From Brevibacillus_H sp041920465 (GTDB lineage Bacteria > Bacillota > Bacilli > Brevibacillales > Brevibacillaceae): a DNA stretch of 64,000 nucleotides. Numbering within the stretch: position 1 is the first letter of the stretch; every line of letters starts with the position of its first letter. Shown here piece by piece: positions 61,812 through 64,000 of the stretch. The notes below the pieces were generated by a model. It searched no databases. It was not told the origin of the DNA and saw nothing but the letters and a program-made list of their open reading frames with translations. The position numbers and the translations under genes were made by a program. The DNA lies in the NCBI GenBank assembly GCA_041920465.1, contig JBHGXW010000029.1, forward strand, positions 1-64,000. Direction: 5' to 3'.

Positions 61812-62408
61812 TTGACCAATCACTACTACACCAACAAACCTGACACTCCTCATGACATTCGACATTTTGACTTTACCTTACGGGGACGCTCGCTCAGTTT
61901 TGCTACAGATTCGGGTGTATTTTCCCGCGATCGCGTAGATTTCGGAAGTGTGTTGTTAATTGAGACCATGCAGCTGCCAAGAAACGCACGAATCCTCGAT
62001 GTTGGCTGTGGATACGGACCGATTGGCCTTGCTGCAGCAAGATTGGCGGATCAAGGGCATGTAACCATGATCGATGTGAATGAACGGGCGGTTTCTCTTG
62101 CGCGGGAAAATGCAATACGCAACCAGATCCGAAACGTAGAAATTCTGGTCAGCGATGTTTACGAAGCGGTAAAAGACCGCCAGTTTGACGTCATTCTCAC
62201 CAATCCGCCGATTCGCGCGGGCAAAGAGGTTGTCCATCGGATTTTTACCGAAGGGTATCATCTGCTTGCAGAGGGCGGTGAAATGTGGGTGGTCATTCAG
62301 AAAAAACAAGGAGCGCCATCTGCTTTGAAAAAACTGCAAGAGGTGTATCGGGAAGTAGAGGAAGTGGAACGGAGCAAGGGGTATTTTATTTTTCGAGCAA
62401 GAAAATAA
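61812..62408 (+). CDS. RsmC-like methyltransferase (YbxB type)
   Basis: The 198-residue protein starts at TTG 61812 (AAAGGTGTG) and has motif I ARILDVGCGYGPIGLAAA, MIDVNERAV, and the NPPI motif (ILTNPPIRAGKEVVH) typical of RsmC/RlmG-like base methyltransferases that act on guanine N2. It is probably an rRNA methylase; the site is unknown. The place between rplL and rpoB matches B. subtilis ybxB. Confidence 0.92.
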   Translation: MTNHYYTNKPDTPHDIRHFDFTLRGRSLSFATDSGVFSRDRVDFGSVLLIETMQLPRNARILDVGCGYGPIGLAAARLADQGHVTMIDVNERAVSLARENAIRNQIRNVEILVSDVYEAVKDRQFDVILTNPPIRAGKEVVHRIFTEGYHLLAEGGEMWVVIQKKQGAPSALKKLQEVYREVEEVERSKGYFIFRARK

Positions 62409-62768
62409 TGCAAATTCAACTCTTGACGTTAAATTTTGCTTGTGGTAGCATTATAAAATGTCAATATGGGTTCATTGTCTAATTTAAGAAATTCCTGTTT
62501 TGTCAACCTGTTTTTCTTCTTTTTTACGTGCAGGAAAGAAGCTTTCCGAGCGCAAGAGAAACTTCAGCCTATAGAAGCACGGCGAAATCGCCGCAAAGGT
62601 TTCTGTGAGAAGTTTTTCTTATAAAGGAGGAATGTGGGTGTAAAAATATGGGAATTCTTTTTAGAATAGAGGTTTCTTTTGCTTAAAATGAGGTTACTGA
62701 CATAACCCATTTTTATTTTTGTGTGAAAAGCGAAGTGTGTAGTAACACAAACATGAGGGGTGAATGAG
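62409..62768 (+). other. rpoB leader region
   Basis: No gene is seen. TTGACG (62423-62428) with TAGCAT 17 bases on is a possible promoter. Two small hairpins occur: GGAAAG/CTTTCC (62533-62547) and CGGCG/CGCCG (62580-62593). An AAGGAGG (62622-62628) has no good frame behind it. Confidence 0.4.
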
Positions 62769-64000
62769 TTGGCAGGTAAACTGATTCAAAGCGGCCGACA
62801 CCGCCAGCGTCGTACGTATTCTCGCATTAACGAAGTGCTGGGTCTACCAAATCTGATTGAGATTCAGCAAAAATCCTACCAATGGTTCTTGGATGAAGGT
62901 CTTCGCGAAATGTTTCAAGATATTTCGCCGATCCAGGACTTTACCGGAAACCTGGTGTTGGAGTTCATTGATTACAGTTTGGGTGAACCCAAGTACGATG
63001 TAGACGAATCGAAAGAGCGCGATGTTACATACGCAGCTCCTCTGCGTGTTAAAGTCCGTCTTTTTAATAAAGAGACAGGCGAGGTGAAGGAACAGGAGGT
63101 CTTTATGGGGGATTTTCCTCTGATGACCGAAACCGGTACCTTCATTATTAACGGAGCAGAGCGTGTCATTGTCAGTCAGCTTGTTCGTTCCCCTAGCGTT
63201 TACTATAACACGAAAGTAGATAAGAACGGCAAGCAGACGTTTACTGCAACTGTCATTCCGAATCGTGGCGCTTGGCTGGAGTTGGAAACGGACGCTAAGG
63301 ATATTATCTACGTTCGTATTGACCGTACCCGCAAAATTCCGGTGACGGTGCTCCTTCGTGCGCTTGGATTCGGTTCTGACGTGGATATTCTCAATCTTTT
63401 GGGTGAAGATGAATTTGTCAAAAATACGCTCGAAAAAGACAATACCGACTCAACCGAGAAGGCATTGATCGAGATTTACGAGCGTCTTCGTCCGGGCGAG
63501 CCGCCGACGATTGAGAACGCGAAGAGCTTGCTGATTTCCCGTTTCTTTGATCCAAAGCGTTACGACCTCGCTTCTGTGGGTCGCTATAAAATGAACAAGA
63601 AGCTTCATATTAAAAATAGATTGTATAACCAACGTTTGGCGGAGACTTTGGTTGATACCCGTACAGGCGAAATCATTGCGGAGGCAGGCCAGATCATCGA
63701 CCGCCGTCTGCTGGATCGCATTCTGCCGGCACTGGAAGAGAGTGTAGGCTTTTACGATGTTCGCACTCATGGAGGCGTATTGGAAGAAGATACGATTCGC
63801 CTGCAATCTATCAACATCTTCTCGCCGACAGAGGAAGGCAAGATTATCAAGGTTATCGGCAACGGCCAAATCGACAAGAATGTCAAACACATTACGCCAG
63901 CCGATATCGTGGCTTCCATCAACTACTTTATTGGCCTGCTCCACGGCGTTGGGACAACAGACGATATTGACCACTTGGGTAACCGTCGTCTTCGTTCTGT
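62769..64000 (+). CDS. rpoB: RNA polymerase beta subunit, 5' part
   Basis: The frame opens at TTG 62769 (GAGGGGTGA) and stays open for 410 codons to the window end. It reads the beta N-terminal region: SYQWFLDEGLREMFQDISPI, NLVLEFIDYSLGEPKY, FPLMTETGTFIINGAERVIV, QLVRSPSVYY and VIPNRGAWLELETD. The catalytic and rifampicin regions lie beyond the edge. It is the core RNA polymerase subunit; rpoC is expected next. Confidence 0.97.
   Translation, partial: MAGKLIQSGRHRQRRTYSRINEVLGLPNLIEIQQKSYQWFLDEGLREMFQDISPIQDFTGNLVLEFIDYSLGEPKYDVDESKERDVTYAAPLRVKVRLFNKETGEVKEQEVFMGDFPLMTETGTFIINGAERVIVSQLVRSPSVYYNTKVDKNGKQTFTATVIPNRGAWLELETDAKDIIYVRIDRTRKIPVTVLLRALGFGSDVDILNLLGEDEFVKNTLEKDNTDSTEKALIEIYERLRPGEPPTIENAKSLLISRFFDPKRYDLASVGRYKMNKKLHIKNRLYNQRLAETLVDTRTGEIIAEAGQIIDRRLLDRILPALEESVGFYDVRTHGGVLEEDTIRLQSINIFSPTEEGKIIKVIGNGQIDKNVKHITPADIVASINYFIGLLHGVGTTDDIDHLGNRRLRS

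Noticed and set aside
1..64000. CRISPR array
   Set aside because: No series of short regularly spaced repeats is visible. The 42-bp palindromes are too few and unevenly spaced, and no cas gene is present.

Overview
The window looks like a chromosomal segment of a low-to-mid GC, endospore-forming Firmicute of the Bacilli, most likely in or near the Paenibacillaceae (Brevibacillus/Aneurinibacillus type). The basis is the B. subtilis-like block at 45.1-64.0 kb: radA-disA-pssA-yacL-ispD-ispF-gltX-(T-box)-cysE-cysS-mrnC-rlmB-yacP-sigH-rpmG-secE-nusG-rplK-rplA-(L10 leader)-rplJ-rplL-methyltransferase-rpoB. Strong Gram-positive ribosome binding sites and frequent GTG/TTG starts fit this. The genus is an inference.

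Region 1 (1-3.7 kb) is mobile and AT-rich. An IS3-family element fills 1-1216 and abuts the tail of a broken gene. A two-gene operon follows: a TIR domain fused to an Mrr-like nuclease, then a second small nuclease-like protein. A tRNA 3'-end-like fragment (probable attachment-site scar) and a decayed IS3 element close the region. This is the best candidate for an undescribed anti-phage system.

Region 2 (3.7-26 kb) is accessory chromosome with much gene decay. Intact genes include two tandem polysaccharide deacetylases, a SRAP protein, an MBL hydrolase, a MOSC protein, a methyltransferase, an ECF sigma/anti-sigma pair, a thermolysin-type protease, VanW, a small cupredoxin, an LD-carboxypeptidase and a divergent pair of XRE regulators. 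Between them lie remnants of a GNAT acetyltransferase, a response regulator, an RpiR-like regulator, a Fic-like protein, a lipoprotein and a group II intron.

Region 3 (26-43.5 kb) is metabolic: threonine catabolism (tdh-kbl), an EamA exporter, a sirtuin, NAD(P)HX repair, YbaK, YitT, TauE, molybdate uptake modABC with a divergent regulator, a flavodoxin-like reductase, a thermonuclease lipoprotein and nitronate monooxygenase. At 31.7-32.5 kb there is an intergenic repeat cluster whose 42-bp covarying palindrome and downstream element also occur, inverted, at 11.5-11.8 kb.

Region 4 (43.5-64 kb) starts with an intact IS3-family element directly upstream of radA, then runs through the conserved housekeeping block (DNA repair, c-di-AMP, isoprenoid precursors, Glu/Cys tRNA charging and Cys synthesis, RNA processing, sporulation sigma factor, ribosome and RNA polymerase). 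It contains two recognisable RNA regulators: a T-box before cysE and an L10 leader before rplJ. rpoB runs off the right edge.
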